From positions 558,001 through 622,000 of the forward strand of contig NZ_QZCF01000001.1 in NCBI RefSeq assembly GCF_003591485.1: DNA of 64,000 nucleotides, in the 5' to 3' direction. Positions 54,502 to 63,560 of this stretch are shown piece by piece. This stretch comes from Paenibacillus sp. 1011MAR3C5. GTDB taxonomy: Bacteria; Bacillota; Bacilli; Paenibacillales; Paenibacillaceae. Positions within the stretch are counted from its first letter, which is position 1; every line of letters begins with the position of its first letter. The notes beneath the pieces are model-generated. The model worked only from the letters and a program-made list of their open reading frames with translations, was not told the DNA's origin and ran no database searches. A program made the translations under genes and the position numbers.

Positions 54502-54732
54502 CTAATTGCGGTTCCCCGATCGACCTGCATGCTGCGGTCTGCCTTCCCATTCCTCGGCTGCTTCCATATCCGCATCCAGCTCCGCCGCGATTCTGACTTC
54601 CCGCAGATCCGGATTCATTAACGCATTGGCAATTCGTTCTATACTCTGCTCTTTCCTCGACTGATGCATGACAGGCATACCTCCAACATCGGTAGTTCGC
54701 ATGAGCGGCCGGCTTTCACGCCAACCCGCCAT
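54502..54732 (-). CDS. Small hypothetical protein after dtd
   Basis: A protein of 76 residues; ATG at 54732 with AGAGGT 7 nt upstream. It is Arg/Glu-rich, with a helical middle (SIERIANALMNPDLREVRIAAEL) and a polar C-terminus; no membrane segment. No family recognised. It follows dtd closely on the same strand and ends before a terminator, so it is probably the last gene of the relA-dtd unit. Confidence 0.55.
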   Translation of the reverse strand: MAGWRESRPLMRTTDVGGMPVMHQSRKEQSIERIANALMNPDLREVRIAAELDADMEAAEEWEGRPQHAGRSGNRN

Positions 54733-54767
54733 GCTGTCTACCTCTATTGTTGCCCGTCTGACCAATC

Positions 54768-55211
54768 TTAAGCGCCGCTCTCCAAAATTAGCGTCACGGG
54801 TCCATCATTGGTCAACTGCACGTCCATCATCGCACCGAACCGTCCCGTCTCCACGCGCAGCCCCAGCTCCCGAAGCGCATCATTGAACGCATTGTACAGC
54901 ATCTCTGCCTGCTCCGGTCGCGCGGCGGCCATAAAGTTGGGCCTCCTGCCCTTGCGGCAATCTCCGTACAGCGTGAATTGGGATACGGACAGAATAGAGC
55001 CTCCAACATCCGTCACCGACAGATTCATCTTTTCCGATTCGTCTTCGAAAATTCTAAGGCCCGCTACCTTATCCGCCATCCAGCGTACATCCGCCATCGC
55101 ATCCTCATGCGTAATGCCCACCAGCAGCACCAGTCCGGAATCGATGGAGCCGATCACTTCGCCTTCTACGGTTACTTTTGCCGCTTTGCTTCGTTGTGCC
55201 ACAACTTTCAA
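54768..55211 (-). CDS. dtd: D-aminoacyl-tRNA deacylase Dtd
   Basis: A protein of 147 residues. The TTG at 55211 is 8 nt after GGAG and gives [12 protein letters not shown], the normal Dtd opening; longer frames run into relA. The two active-site motifs are SQFTLYGD, and NDGPVT near the end. It removes D-amino acids and glycine wrongly attached to tRNA. It follows relA by 13 bp, as in many Firmicutes. Confidence 0.95.
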   Translation of the reverse strand: MKVVAQRSKAAKVTVEGEVIGSIDSGLVLLVGITHEDAMADVRWMADKVAGLRIFEDESEKMNLSVTDVGGSILSVSQFTLYGDCRKGRRPNFMAAARPEQAEMLYNAFNDALRELGLRVETGRFGAMMDVQLTNDGPVTLILESGA

Positions 55212-55224
55212 TGCATAATCTCCT

Positions 55225-57405
55225 TTATTGCATAATGCGCTGTACAGAATAGATATCTTGCACGCGCTTGATCTTCTCCACAACGGAGGATAGATGATCG
55301 ACGTTGCGAATAAGCACCGTCATATGAATAAGCGCCATCTTGTTCTTGACGGATCGTCCCGTCACGGCAGAGATATTCGTCTTGCTCTCCGATACCGCAT
55401 GCAGCACCTCGTTCAAGAGACCTCTGCGGTCATGGCCGGTAATCTCGATATCGACGCTGTAGTTCGCCTCCACCGATTCCTCCCATTCCACCTCAATGAC
55501 GCGTTCCGCTTCTTCTCCGTCCGTGCCAAATGGAATGTTAAGACAGTCCATACGGTGAACCGATACGCCGCGGCCGCGTGTAATGTAGCCGACTATAGCG
55601 TCTCCCGGCACCGGGTTGCAGCAGCGGGCGAACCGAACGAGCAAATTATCGACGCCCTTCACCGTGACGCCATGATTTGGACGCCCCTTCTTGCCTGAAG
55701 CCGCTTTTATTTCCTTCTTCTCGTTCGTCAGCTCAATCTGGTTCGCTTCTTCTGCTTCGCGGCGCATCTTCTCCGTCAATTTGGTGCAGATCTGAGCTGC
55801 CGTGATACCGCCAAATCCTATAGCCGACATCATATCCTCAATGTCGTTGAACGTGAATTTGCCTGCTGCTTCCTGCAGCTTGTCATCCGTCATCCATACA
55901 GACGGCTCTAGGCCAAGACGCTTCAGCTCCCGCTCCAGCAGGTCGCGTCCCTTGGCGACATTTTCCTCGCGCTTCTCCTTCTTGAACCATTGCCTGATCT
56001 TGCTCCGGGCATGGGAGGATTGTGCGATCTTCACCCAGTCCTGACTTGGTCCGTACGAATGCTTCGACGTCAGAATCTCAACGATATCGCCAGTCTTCAG
56101 CTTATGGTCAAGCGGCACAATTCGTCCGTTCACCTTCGCGCCTATTGTCCGGTTGCCCACCTCCGTATGAATACGGTAAGCAAAGTCGAGCGGCACCGAT
56201 CCCGCCGGCAGCTCGATAACCTCTCCGCTTGGCGTGAAGACGAATACAAGATCGGCGAAAAAATCCATCTTAAGTGATTCCATGAACTCCGCCGCATCGC
56301 GCGTTTCATTCTGAAGCTCCAGAATTTCGCGGAACCATGACATTTTGTCTTCAAAATTGCCGTCCGGCACAACCATGCCTTCTTTATACGCCCAGTGTGC
56401 AGCGATGCCGTACTCCGATGTACGGTGCATCTCCCACGTCCGTATCTGTACCTCGGTCGGCTCGCCGTTCGGTCCAATCACCGTCGTATGCAAGGATTGA
56501 TACATATTCGCCTTCGGCATGGCGATATAATCCTTGAACCTGCCCGGCATAGGCTTCCACAGCGTGTGGATGATGCCAAGCGTCGCATAACAATCTTTAA
56601 TATTGTCCACGATAATGCGAATCGCCATCAGATCATAGATCTCATTGAACTGCTTGTTGCGGCTCGTCATTTTTTTGTAGATACTGTACAGATGCTTCGG
56701 CCTGCCCGAAATATCGCCCTCGATGCCCATTTCCTCCAGCTTCTCGCGAATGCGGCCAATGACATCATCGATGAATTGCTCCCTCTCCGCCCGCTTCTTC
56801 TTCATCAGATTCGCAATGCGGTAATATTGCTGCGGGTTGAGGTAACGAAGCGCGATGTCCTCCATCTCCCACTTGATAGCAGAGATGCCGAGCCTGTGCG
56901 CGATGGGGCAAAAAATCTCCAGTGTCTCATAAGCAATTCTGCGCTGAGACTCTTCCGACTGGTATTTCAGTGTGCGCATATTATGAAGGCGGTCCGCCAG
57001 TTTGATCAGAATGACACGAATGTCCTGCGCCATCGCGACGAACATTTTACGATAATTTTCATTTTGCTGTTCTTCCTTGGATTGAAACCTGATCTTCTCG
57101 AGCTTGGTCAGTCCGTCCACCAGCATGGCACAGGTTTCGCCAAATTTCGCACGGACGGTCTGCAAATCCACAGTCGTATCTTCCACGACATCATGAAGAA
57201 GCGCTGTGATAATTGACAGCACGTCCATGCCCATATCCACCAAAATGTCAGCAACCGTAACAGGATGCAAAATATATGGCTCTCCTGATTTCCGCACTTG
57301 ACCATGATGGGCTTGCTCAGCGAAATCATAGGCTTCCTTGATGCGTATGAGATCCTGCTCTTTCATATAGACGGATGCCTTCTCAAGTAACTGCTCTATG
57401 CCCAT
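55225..57405 (-). CDS. relA: Bifunctional (p)ppGpp synthetase/hydrolase Rel
   Basis: A protein of 726 residues; ATG at 57405 after GGAAAGGG. Domains in order: HD hydrolase (H71-D72 in HDVVED), the RelA/SpoT synthetase domain ([13 protein letters not shown]), TGS ([22 protein letters not shown]), a zinc-finger-like region ([10 protein letters not shown]) and a C-terminal ACT. The intact HD motif predicts both synthesis and breakdown of (p)ppGpp. Promoter TTGACG-18-CATAAT lies upstream. Confidence 0.96.
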   Translation of the reverse strand: MGIEQLLEKASVYMKEQDLIRIKEAYDFAEQAHHGQVRKSGEPYILHPVTVADILVDMGMDVLSIITALLHDVVEDTTVDLQTVRAKFGETCAMLVDGLTKLEKIRFQSKEEQQNENYRKMFVAMAQDIRVILIKLADRLHNMRTLKYQSEESQRRIAYETLEIFCPIAHRLGISAIKWEMEDIALRYLNPQQYYRIANLMKKKRAEREQFIDDVIGRIREKLEEMGIEGDISGRPKHLYSIYKKMTSRNKQFNEIYDLMAIRIIVDNIKDCYATLGIIHTLWKPMPGRFKDYIAMPKANMYQSLHTTVIGPNGEPTEVQIRTWEMHRTSEYGIAAHWAYKEGMVVPDGNFEDKMSWFREILELQNETRDAAEFMESLKMDFFADLVFVFTPSGEVIELPAGSVPLDFAYRIHTEVGNRTIGAKVNGRIVPLDHKLKTGDIVEILTSKHSYGPSQDWVKIAQSSHARSKIRQWFKKEKREENVAKGRDLLERELKRLGLEPSVWMTDDKLQEAAGKFTFNDIEDMMSAIGFGGITAAQICTKLTEKMRREAEEANQIELTNEKKEIKAASGKKGRPNHGVTVKGVDNLLVRFARCCNPVPGDAIVGYITRGRGVSVHRMDCLNIPFGTDGEEAERVIEVEWEESVEANYSVDIEITGHDRRGLLNEVLHAVSESKTNISAVTGRSVKNKMALIHMTVLIRNVDHLSSVVEKIKRVQDIYSVQRIMQ

Positions 57406-57489
57406 GAAACGTCCCTTTCCAAGCGTACGGGTTAACGCCATCTTATTCTCATATGCTATGCCGCTGCGGCATGATCCGAGTTTTCTAAT

Positions 57490-57519
57490 ATTATGCCTTT
57501 AAGTGAGCGGTTACGTCAA
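57490..57519 (-). promoter_or_regulatory. SigA promoter of relA
   Basis: Minus strand TTGACG (57519-57514), an 18-nt spacer, CATAAT (57495-57490), about 85 nt upstream of the start codon. Confidence 0.65.
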
Positions 57520-57584
57520 CTTCCTGCGGAAGAAAAACGACGTCTTTTGACGCCAGACCGTTCATCCAATATCGCGCGATAGGG

Positions 57585-57635
57585 AAAAAAGCCCCGGCTT
57601 GGTGAATCGTCGGTAAGACGAGTCCATGCCGGGGC
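57585..57635 (-). terminator. Terminator of the recJ-apt unit
   Basis: GCCCCGGC (57591-57598) pairs with GCCGGGGC (57628-57635). The minus strand then reads TTTTTT. The loop contains a further short GACTCGTC/GACGATTC pairing. Confidence 0.9.
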
Positions 57636-57674
57636 GCATTCAACAGCTTCTCTTGCGGCTGTATGATAGATGTC

Positions 57675-58205
57675 CTATTCGTATGTCATTAGAGAGAATA
57701 CGTCAACGCCGTCCAATTTCGATCTGCCATTCAAATAAGCAAGCTCGATCAAGAAGGCAGCGCCAACCACTTCTCCGCCAAGCTGGCGAATCAGATTCAT
57801 CGACGTTGCGATCGTGCCGCCGGTTGCCAGCAGATCGTCCGCAATAAGGACCCGCTGTCCTGGCGTGATCGCATCTTTATGCATCGCTAGTTGATCCTTG
57901 CCATACTCCAGATCATAGCTCGCTGTAATCGTCTCGCCCGGCAGCTTGCCGCTCTTGCGGATAGGCGCAAAGCCCACGCCAAGTGCCAGCGCAAGCGGAG
58001 CGCCAACGACGAAGCCCCGTGCTTCAGGTCCAGCGATAACGTCAATTTTCAGATGCTCAACCGCAGTGCGCATCTCTTCGATAACGGCACGGTAAGCCGC
58101 TCCGTCCTTCAGCAGTGTCGTAATATCTTTAAAGCGGATTCCCGGTTGCGGGAAGTCCGGAATAACTCGAATGTAATCCTTGAAATTGTATGATGCCTTC
58201 GACAC
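57675..58205 (-). CDS. apt: Adenine phosphoribosyltransferase
   Basis: A protein of 176 residues; GTG start with AAAGGG upstream. The PRPP-binding loop is VLIADDLLATGGT (119-131), preceded by the flexible FAPIRKSGKLPGE and DFPQPGIRFKDIT, typical of Apt. It converts adenine to AMP in purine salvage. It lies 54 bp after recJ; the recJ-apt-relA order is conserved in Bacillales. Confidence 0.96.
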   Translation of the reverse strand: MSKASYNFKDYIRVIPDFPQPGIRFKDITTLLKDGAAYRAVIEEMRTAVEHLKIDVIAGPEARGFVVGAPLALALGVGFAPIRKSGKLPGETITASYDLEYGKDQLAMHKDAITPGQRVLIADDLLATGGTIATSMNLIRQLGGEVVGAAFLIELAYLNGRSKLDGVDVFSLMTYE

Positions 58206-58259
58206 GAATGGTCAACCCTTTCTTGTACACACTTGTTTAATTTGGAAATTGGAAATGTT

Positions 58260-60275
58260 TCAAGCGAGATCATGAAGACGGTCATGCTGCTCCTTCGCGG
58301 CACGATAACGTTCCGAAGACGCGAGCTCTCGCTTCTCCGGCGCAGCAGCTGCGACGTAAGCGCCATCATGACGTCCGATAAACTTCAATTCCTCGAATAC
58401 GTCAAGCATAAGCTGAACGGCCTCCACAGTCAAGCCGACTTGCCCCGCTATTCGAAGAGCAATTCCTTGCTCTTGAACCCGATTTACTTTCCGCAGCCAT
58501 TGATACACTTGACCGAATTGCTCCCGGCTTGGGAAGCTGGCCATCGGAGCAGGCATATAATGCAAATCATGCACTTGCAGCTGAGGCTTGCGCTGATTGT
58601 TCCACTCGTTGATCGACAGCTCGCCCACAACGTCCAGCCGGCTGCCTGCCGGCATGGCGGAAGCCATCTCCCCCATGCCAAAGCCGATGGCATCCAACAG
58701 CTTACGACCGCCGCCTAGCGCCAGCTTGAGGTGCTTGGAATCCTTGCCGATCGCTCTGCGATCTGCCAATTGAATGTCTCGGAACATGATTCGCGGAGAT
58801 GGATTGCCGATGCCAAATGGCTCTAGGAGCGATAGCTGGCTAATGGTATCAAGCGTTGCATCCTCCAGGCTGCATTCCATATCCACCAGCGTCTTCGGTA
58901 TCCAATGCTCTGGCGTCAGCCATTGCATCGCAAGCTCCGACATTCGCTTCTCCAGCTGCTCCAGATGATCCCGATGCAAGCTCATGCCAGCCGCAGCCTG
59001 GTGTCCCCCATAATGATCCATCAAAGACTCGCATTCCGTAAGGGCCGCATGAAGATCGAAGCCTTCTATGGATCGGGCTGAGCCCTTGCACATACCGCTC
59101 TCGGTATCAATGCCTAAGATAATGACCGGCCGATAATGTCTCTCCAGCAGCTTGGAAGCAACAATGCCGATGACGCCGACATTCCAGCTCTCCCCGCTTA
59201 ACACAATAACCGAAGGCGGATCGATCCCTTGCTCCTCTGCGGCAAGTCGCTTCGTCAGCCACTGCTCCTCCGCTTCCTTCACGATAGACTCCACGATTCG
59301 CTGGCGCTCCTTATTCAGTGTATCCAATTGGATCGCCGATAGAATCGCTTCATCATATGCAGGAGTTGTAAGCAGCTCGACGGCCTTCTTCGCATGATCG
59401 AGCCTGCCTGCAGCATTGATGCGAGGTGCCATTCCGAATGCGATGCCTGTCGATACAATGGTCTGAAGCTCGATGCCCGTCGCTTCTGCCAAAGCCCGGA
59501 AGCCCGTACCAGGTTCCTTGCGCATCCGCTCCAGTCCATATCGAACCAAAATTCTGTTCTCATCGACCAGCGGCATCAGATCCGCAATCGTGCCGAGACT
59601 AACAATATCCGCCCACTCCAGCGGCGGCCTCTCCAGTAAAGCGGTGGCAAGCTTGAAGGCAACCCCTACACCAGCCAAACCCTTGAACGGATACATGCAA
59701 TGCGTTTGCTTCGGATTCACCACGGCGCAAGCCTGCGGCAATTGCTCCGGCGGCTCGTGATGATCGGTTACAACAACGTCAATGCCAAGCGATGCGGCAA
59801 ATTCAACCTCATCATATGCGCTAATCCCGGTATCAACTGTAACGATTAGCTTAACTCCATCATTGGCGGCCAGAGCAATAGCATCTTTGTTCAACCCATA
59901 CCCTTCCAACGCCCGATGGGGTATGTAATAATCAAAATCTAGTTCCATGGTACGAAATACGTGAAAAAGCAGCGACGTGCTGGATACACCGTCCGCATCA
60001 TAATCGCCGTATATGCGGATCTTCTCTTGATTGGCTCCTGCTTGCCGAATACGCTGAACCGCTTCCTCCATCCCGCTTAGCAAGTATGGATCATGCAGTC
60101 CGCTCTCGCCGCCATACAAGAATGCCCGAGCGCTCTCCTCGTCATGGTAGCCGCGTTGCACGAGCAAGCGGGCAACAAGAGGAGGAAGGTTCAGCCCCTT
60201 GCTCAACTTCCCGGCTGCACCTTCCCCCGACTCTTCCCATTCCGCAAGAGCCCAGCGTGTCTTTCTATGAATCAT
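58260..60275 (-). CDS. recJ: Single-strand-specific exonuclease RecJ
   Basis: A protein of 671 residues. The ATG at 60275 follows GGAAGGAG; a frame 35 codons longer lacks support. DHH motifs are IYGDYDADGVS (D91-x-D93-x-D95) and VVTDHHEPPE, then DHHA1 (HYGGHQAAAGM) and an OB-like region (LDVVGELSINEW). After it comes only a short, winged-helix-like tail, whereas B. subtilis RecJ has about 786 residues, so the C-terminal domain is reduced. The active-site residues look intact. It degrades ssDNA 5' to 3' in recombination repair. Confidence 0.94.
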   Translation of the reverse strand: MIHRKTRWALAEWEESGEGAAGKLSKGLNLPPLVARLLVQRGYHDEESARAFLYGGESGLHDPYLLSGMEEAVQRIRQAGANQEKIRIYGDYDADGVSSTSLLFHVFRTMELDFDYYIPHRALEGYGLNKDAIALAANDGVKLIVTVDTGISAYDEVEFAASLGIDVVVTDHHEPPEQLPQACAVVNPKQTHCMYPFKGLAGVGVAFKLATALLERPPLEWADIVSLGTIADLMPLVDENRILVRYGLERMRKEPGTGFRALAEATGIELQTIVSTGIAFGMAPRINAAGRLDHAKKAVELLTTPAYDEAILSAIQLDTLNKERQRIVESIVKEAEEQWLTKRLAAEEQGIDPPSVIVLSGESWNVGVIGIVASKLLERHYRPVIILGIDTESGMCKGSARSIEGFDLHAALTECESLMDHYGGHQAAAGMSLHRDHLEQLEKRMSELAMQWLTPEHWIPKTLVDMECSLEDATLDTISQLSLLEPFGIGNPSPRIMFRDIQLADRRAIGKDSKHLKLALGGGRKLLDAIGFGMGEMASAMPAGSRLDVVGELSINEWNNQRKPQLQVHDLHYMPAPMASFPSREQFGQVYQWLRKVNRVQEQGIALRIAGQVGLTVEAVQLMLDVFEELKFIGRHDGAYVAAAAPEKRELASSERYRAAKEQHDRLHDLA

Positions 60276-60309
60276 CAGGTTCTCACTCCTTCCTGCTGTC
60301 CGATAACGG

Positions 60310-60726
60310 CTATTGCAGCAGTGTCGGCATCTGCTCCTGATTAGGATCGTGATTGGATTTGTACGGATAACCGGGATCATAAGGCTCTACATAGATGGAC
60401 ACTTCCGTCAAATGATGAAACCGGTGCATCAGAAGCGTTCGAACCCGTTTTGCAATCTCTTGGCCTTCCAATACCGTAATACGGGGATTGACGCTGATAA
60501 CGATCTCTGCCACAACGTAATGCCCATGCTCTCTGGCGCGAATGGATTGCACCGTAACGACGCCTTCCACACGCTGAACCACCTGCATCAGCTCATCCGC
60601 ACTTTCATCTTGATCCGAATCCTTGTGATATCTTCGTGTGCCCCGAAACAGAACGTCCAGCACGTTGTCCCATATACGAGCTCTGCCCCGGGTCGTCTTC
60701 TTCCCATCTCGCGGTCTGGTTGACAT
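60310..60726 (-). CDS. Stand-alone CDF C-terminal (cation transporter dimerisation) domain
   Basis: A protein of 138 residues. ATG at 60726 with AGGAGG 5 nt upstream is a strong start. A basic head (GKKTTRGRAR) precedes a domain matching the cytoplasmic part of cation diffusion facilitators: DELMQVVQRVEGVVTVQSIR, AREHGHYVVAEIVISVNPRI, and VSIYVEPYDPGYPYKSN. The six membrane helices that CDF transporters need are absent, and no such frame lies upstream in the 170 bp before secF. It is either a soluble metal-binding regulator or a relic of a deleted transporter. It is co-directional with recJ. Confidence 0.8.
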   Translation of the reverse strand: MSTRPRDGKKTTRGRARIWDNVLDVLFRGTRRYHKDSDQDESADELMQVVQRVEGVVTVQSIRAREHGHYVVAEIVISVNPRITVLEGQEIAKRVRTLLMHRFHHLTEVSIYVEPYDPGYPYKSNHDPNQEQMPTLLQ

Positions 60727-60743
60727 ATGAACCTCCTGAAAGA

Positions 60744-60810
60744 TTTTGCGAAGCAAAACCTGACTTCGTAAGCAGCGGTTAGGTTTTGCGGAGCAAAACC
60801 TGCTTCGTAA
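60744..60810. repeat. Two copies of a palindromic 27-28-nt repeat
   Basis: TTTTGCG(A/G)AGCAAAACCTG followed by (A)CTTCGTAA occurs at 60744-60771 and 60784-60810. Each begins with a small perfect hairpin (AGGTTTTGC / GCAAAACCT in the second). It lies between the CDF domain gene and secF. It resembles a dispersed intergenic repeat (REP/MITE-like). Confidence 0.7.
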
Positions 60811-60894
60811 CGGCTCTCGGAAGCAGGCTGGCTCCACTCGCTTACCTTCTTATGATGTTACTAATCATCTATACGAATCGCACATGCGTGATCA

Positions 60895-61815
60895 TTAAGG
60901 TGTTGGCTTGGCAGCAACCTTAGGCTTTTGCTTCTGGTTGCGCTTGAACAGGTACCACAGCGGGCTCGCTACGAAAATCGTGGAGTATGCGCCGCTGATA
61001 AGACCAACCAATAGCGCCAAGGAGAACATTTTGATCGACGGGCTGCCCAGCAAGAAGATACACACGGTCACAATAACAACCGTTAATACCGTATACAAGT
61101 TACGTGCCATCGTCTGCCAGATACTAGCATTGACCAGTTCAGCGAGCTGTGATTCGTTCTTAACGGATGCAAATCTCAGGTTCTCACGGATACGGTCAAA
61201 AATAACAATTTTATCATTGATAGAGTAACCAAGCGTCGTCAAGACGGCTGCGATAAACGGCAGATCTACCTCAAAGCGGAAGATGGAGAATACCGCAACC
61301 ACGATAAAACTGTCATACAAAATAGAGATATTCGCGGCAAGCGCGAAACGCCACTCAAACCGGATCATGACATACAGCATAATCCCCAAGCTCGCAATCA
61401 ATATTGCCCAAATCGTCTTAATCCCTAGTTCACGGGCAATATCAGGAGATACCACGTTTACCTCTGTGTCAATATCTTCACCGAATTTAGCCTTTAAAGC
61501 AGCCGTTACGGCGTTAGATTCTGATTGATCAAGAACATCATTAAACCGAATTGAAATACGGTCATTGTTCTGTCCGCCTACGGTAGGCGCTAGGCTTTCG
61601 TAGCCCACTGACTTCAGGACATCGTTCACTTCCTGCTGTGTCACAGCTTTGGTCGTGGATACATCCATATTCGAGCCTGCCTTAAAATCGATGCCTAGGT
61701 TCAATTGAAAAATAAAAAGCGACAATATGCCAATAAGTGTTGCCGCAAGGGAAGCAAACAAAAATTTATTGCGATTCCCTACGACATCATAACGAATTTT
61801 TGTTTCATAGTTCAC
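60895..61815 (-). CDS. secF: Protein translocase subunit SecF
   Basis: A protein of 306 residues. The GTG at 61815 is 10 nt after AAGGAG; a GTG three codons earlier touches that site. Six membrane helices; the first is followed by GIDFKAG, and YSINDKIVIFDRIREN is a SecF signature. With SecD it uses proton motive force to finish translocation. It overlaps the secD stop by 11 nt. Separate SecD and SecF proteins contrast with the B. subtilis SecDF fusion. Confidence 0.96.
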   Translation of the reverse strand: MNYETKIRYDVVGNRNKFLFASLAATLIGILSLFIFQLNLGIDFKAGSNMDVSTTKAVTQQEVNDVLKSVGYESLAPTVGGQNNDRISIRFNDVLDQSESNAVTAALKAKFGEDIDTEVNVVSPDIARELGIKTIWAILIASLGIMLYVMIRFEWRFALAANISILYDSFIVVAVFSIFRFEVDLPFIAAVLTTLGYSINDKIVIFDRIRENLRFASVKNESQLAELVNASIWQTMARNLYTVLTVVIVTVCIFLLGSPSIKMFSLALLVGLISGAYSTIFVASPLWYLFKRNQKQKPKVAAKPTP

Positions 61816-63043
61816 GAATTTCACTCTCCTTCACGCCATAATAACCCGGCTTCATAAACTTGTTGCTTCGAACAAGAAGCGACAGCAAGTAGCGAGCGAG
61901 GAAGATATTCGTGAGAATACTAACCAGAATACTGAAGATCATCGTCAGTGCAAAGCCTTTAATCGCGCCATCACCGATGAAGTACAGAACAACACTGGCG
62001 ATAATACTTGTAATATTGGCATCCATTATCGTACGGAACGAGTTTTTTGAACCGGACTTTAAGGATGATAGCATGCTCTTGCCGGTACGAATCTCTTCTT
62101 TGATCCGCTCAGCGGTAATAATATTGGCGTCGACCGCCATACCGACACCGAGTACGAATGCCGCGATGCCAGGCAAAGTGAGCGTTGCGTTCATCAGGTT
62201 TTGCACGAGCAAAAGCAGCCATGCGTACGTAATAATGGTAATCGCAGCAACAAAGCCCGGTACCCGGAAAATAACAACCATAAATACAAGAACAATCAAA
62301 GAGCCGATGATGCCGGCTGTAACCGTATCTTTAAGGGATTCCATTCCAAGCTTCGCGCCTACGCTTTGCGTATACTTGGCTTCAAGCTTGAGGGGCAGAG
62401 AGCCCATATTGATCAAATCGCGTAATTCTCTCGCTTTGTCAGCGGTCGATCCGCGCATTTCGATAACTGCGTTTTTACTTGCGATAACCGAATTAACTCC
62501 TGGATTAGAGATTAGTTCTTCATCCAAATAAATGGCCATAGACTGTCCAACCAGCTTGCCAGTCACTTCTTCAAACTTTTTTGCGTCCTTCAGTTCAATC
62601 GTGACCATGGGCTGGTTCATACTATCAAAGGCTAGTCCAGCAGCGTTTTCTACGAAGTCCGTACCAGTCAGCATGATCGTGCCATCAGGCGCACGGAACG
62701 TCAGATTAATAGGCTTGGACAACATTTGAAGCACTTCATCATCTTCGCTGTCGATGCCAGGGAGCTTGACACGAATGCGGTTTTTGCCCTCCGTCGTAAT
62801 CTCAGGCTCTACCAATCCCGTATCGTCGATCCTCTTCTGCAAGCTTTGAGCCGTCTTCTTCAAGGTCTCCGGCGTTACAGCGGAACCACCCTCGAACGGA
62901 ACGGCTTCGTACAATACCTCGTAACCGCCCTTTAAATCCAGCCCAAGCTTGACGCCATTGATTACCCACGGGCTTGTTGCGGCCATTGCCGCAAACCCGA
63001 CAACCACAATGGCAAGGAAGGCAATTATTCTCTTCCCGAACAT
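61805..63043 (-). CDS. secD: Protein translocase subunit SecD
   Basis: A protein of 412 residues; ATG after AAGGGGG. TM1 is followed by LGLDLKGGYEVLYEA, the P1 head domain (RIDDTGLVEPEI), and five more helices with GMAVDANIITAERIKEE. Shorter than E. coli SecD, as usual in Gram-positives, with a small P1. Forms the SecDF complex with the next gene. Confidence 0.96.
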   Translation of the reverse strand: MFGKRIIAFLAIVVVGFAAMAATSPWVINGVKLGLDLKGGYEVLYEAVPFEGGSAVTPETLKKTAQSLQKRIDDTGLVEPEITTEGKNRIRVKLPGIDSEDDEVLQMLSKPINLTFRAPDGTIMLTGTDFVENAAGLAFDSMNQPMVTIELKDAKKFEEVTGKLVGQSMAIYLDEELISNPGVNSVIASKNAVIEMRGSTADKARELRDLINMGSLPLKLEAKYTQSVGAKLGMESLKDTVTAGIIGSLIVLVFMVVIFRVPGFVAAITIITYAWLLLLVQNLMNATLTLPGIAAFVLGVGMAVDANIITAERIKEEIRTGKSMLSSLKSGSKNSFRTIMDANITSIIASVVLYFIGDGAIKGFALTMIFSILVSILTNIFLARYLLSLLVRSNKFMKPGYYGVKESEIREL

Positions 63044-63077
63044 ACGTTTGAATCCCCCTTATGATCTCAATATTCCC

Positions 63078-63106
63078 ATTATACAGATGCGGCAAAAACG
63101 AGTCAA
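63078..63106 (-). promoter_or_regulatory. SigA promoter of secD-secF
   Basis: Minus strand TTGACT (63106-63101), a 17-nt spacer and TATAAT (63083-63078), 35 nt upstream of the secD start. The -35 follows the T-run after comN, so promoter and terminator overlap. Confidence 0.85.
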
Positions 63107-63125
63107 AAAAAGAAAGGCCCCGCCA

Positions 63126-63365
63126 CTAGAACGGGTTACCCTTGAAAGCGCTAAGCGTCATGAAATTCATGAATTGCGTAATCTTGAGCGATAGAATATC
63201 ATTCACCAGCTGATGCAGCTCCGGCTGGCCTGTCTTCGCATATTTGGCACTGACACAATCCCAAATCTCCTTGCCGTCCACATGCTCGTAGCCGATCAAC
63301 CGGAATTCCTCCGCTTTGCTATGGCATAGTTCCTCGATCATGACGTCCAATTCCTCGTTGGCCAT
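63126..63365 (-). CDS. comN: Post-transcriptional regulator ComN-like
   Basis: A protein of 79 residues; ATG at 63365 with AGGAGG upstream. It resembles B. subtilis ComN (YrzD), a post-transcriptional regulator of comE mRNA that is located with DivIVA: IEELCHSKAEEFRLIGYEHV, DGKEIWDCVSAKY, and LHQLVNDILSLKITQFMNFM. The position between spoVB and secD also matches. No competence genes are in this window. Confidence 0.87.
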   Translation of the reverse strand: MANEELDVMIEELCHSKAEEFRLIGYEHVDGKEIWDCVSAKYAKTGQPELHQLVNDILSLKITQFMNFMTLSAFKGNPF

Positions 63366-63560
63366 ATGCTGCACCTCCTCGTTCGCGTTGCTGTCCCTTG
63401 TATATATTCGATCAACCGCCTCAATCTCCTGCCGACTCTCGAAGATGGTCCAAATTGACTGACATGGAAGAGGACATGCCGAGCATAAAGTGATAGTACA
63501 TGCATGTCCGTGAACATAAACGCCTATGAGGCGTTACCTTCAATGAGAAGAGGTCCCGCT

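Noticed and set aside
63519..63535. AACGCC-TATGA-GGCGTT hairpin upstream of spoVB
   Set aside because: It is short and has no T-run; it could be chance, and it is not placed at the end of a gene.
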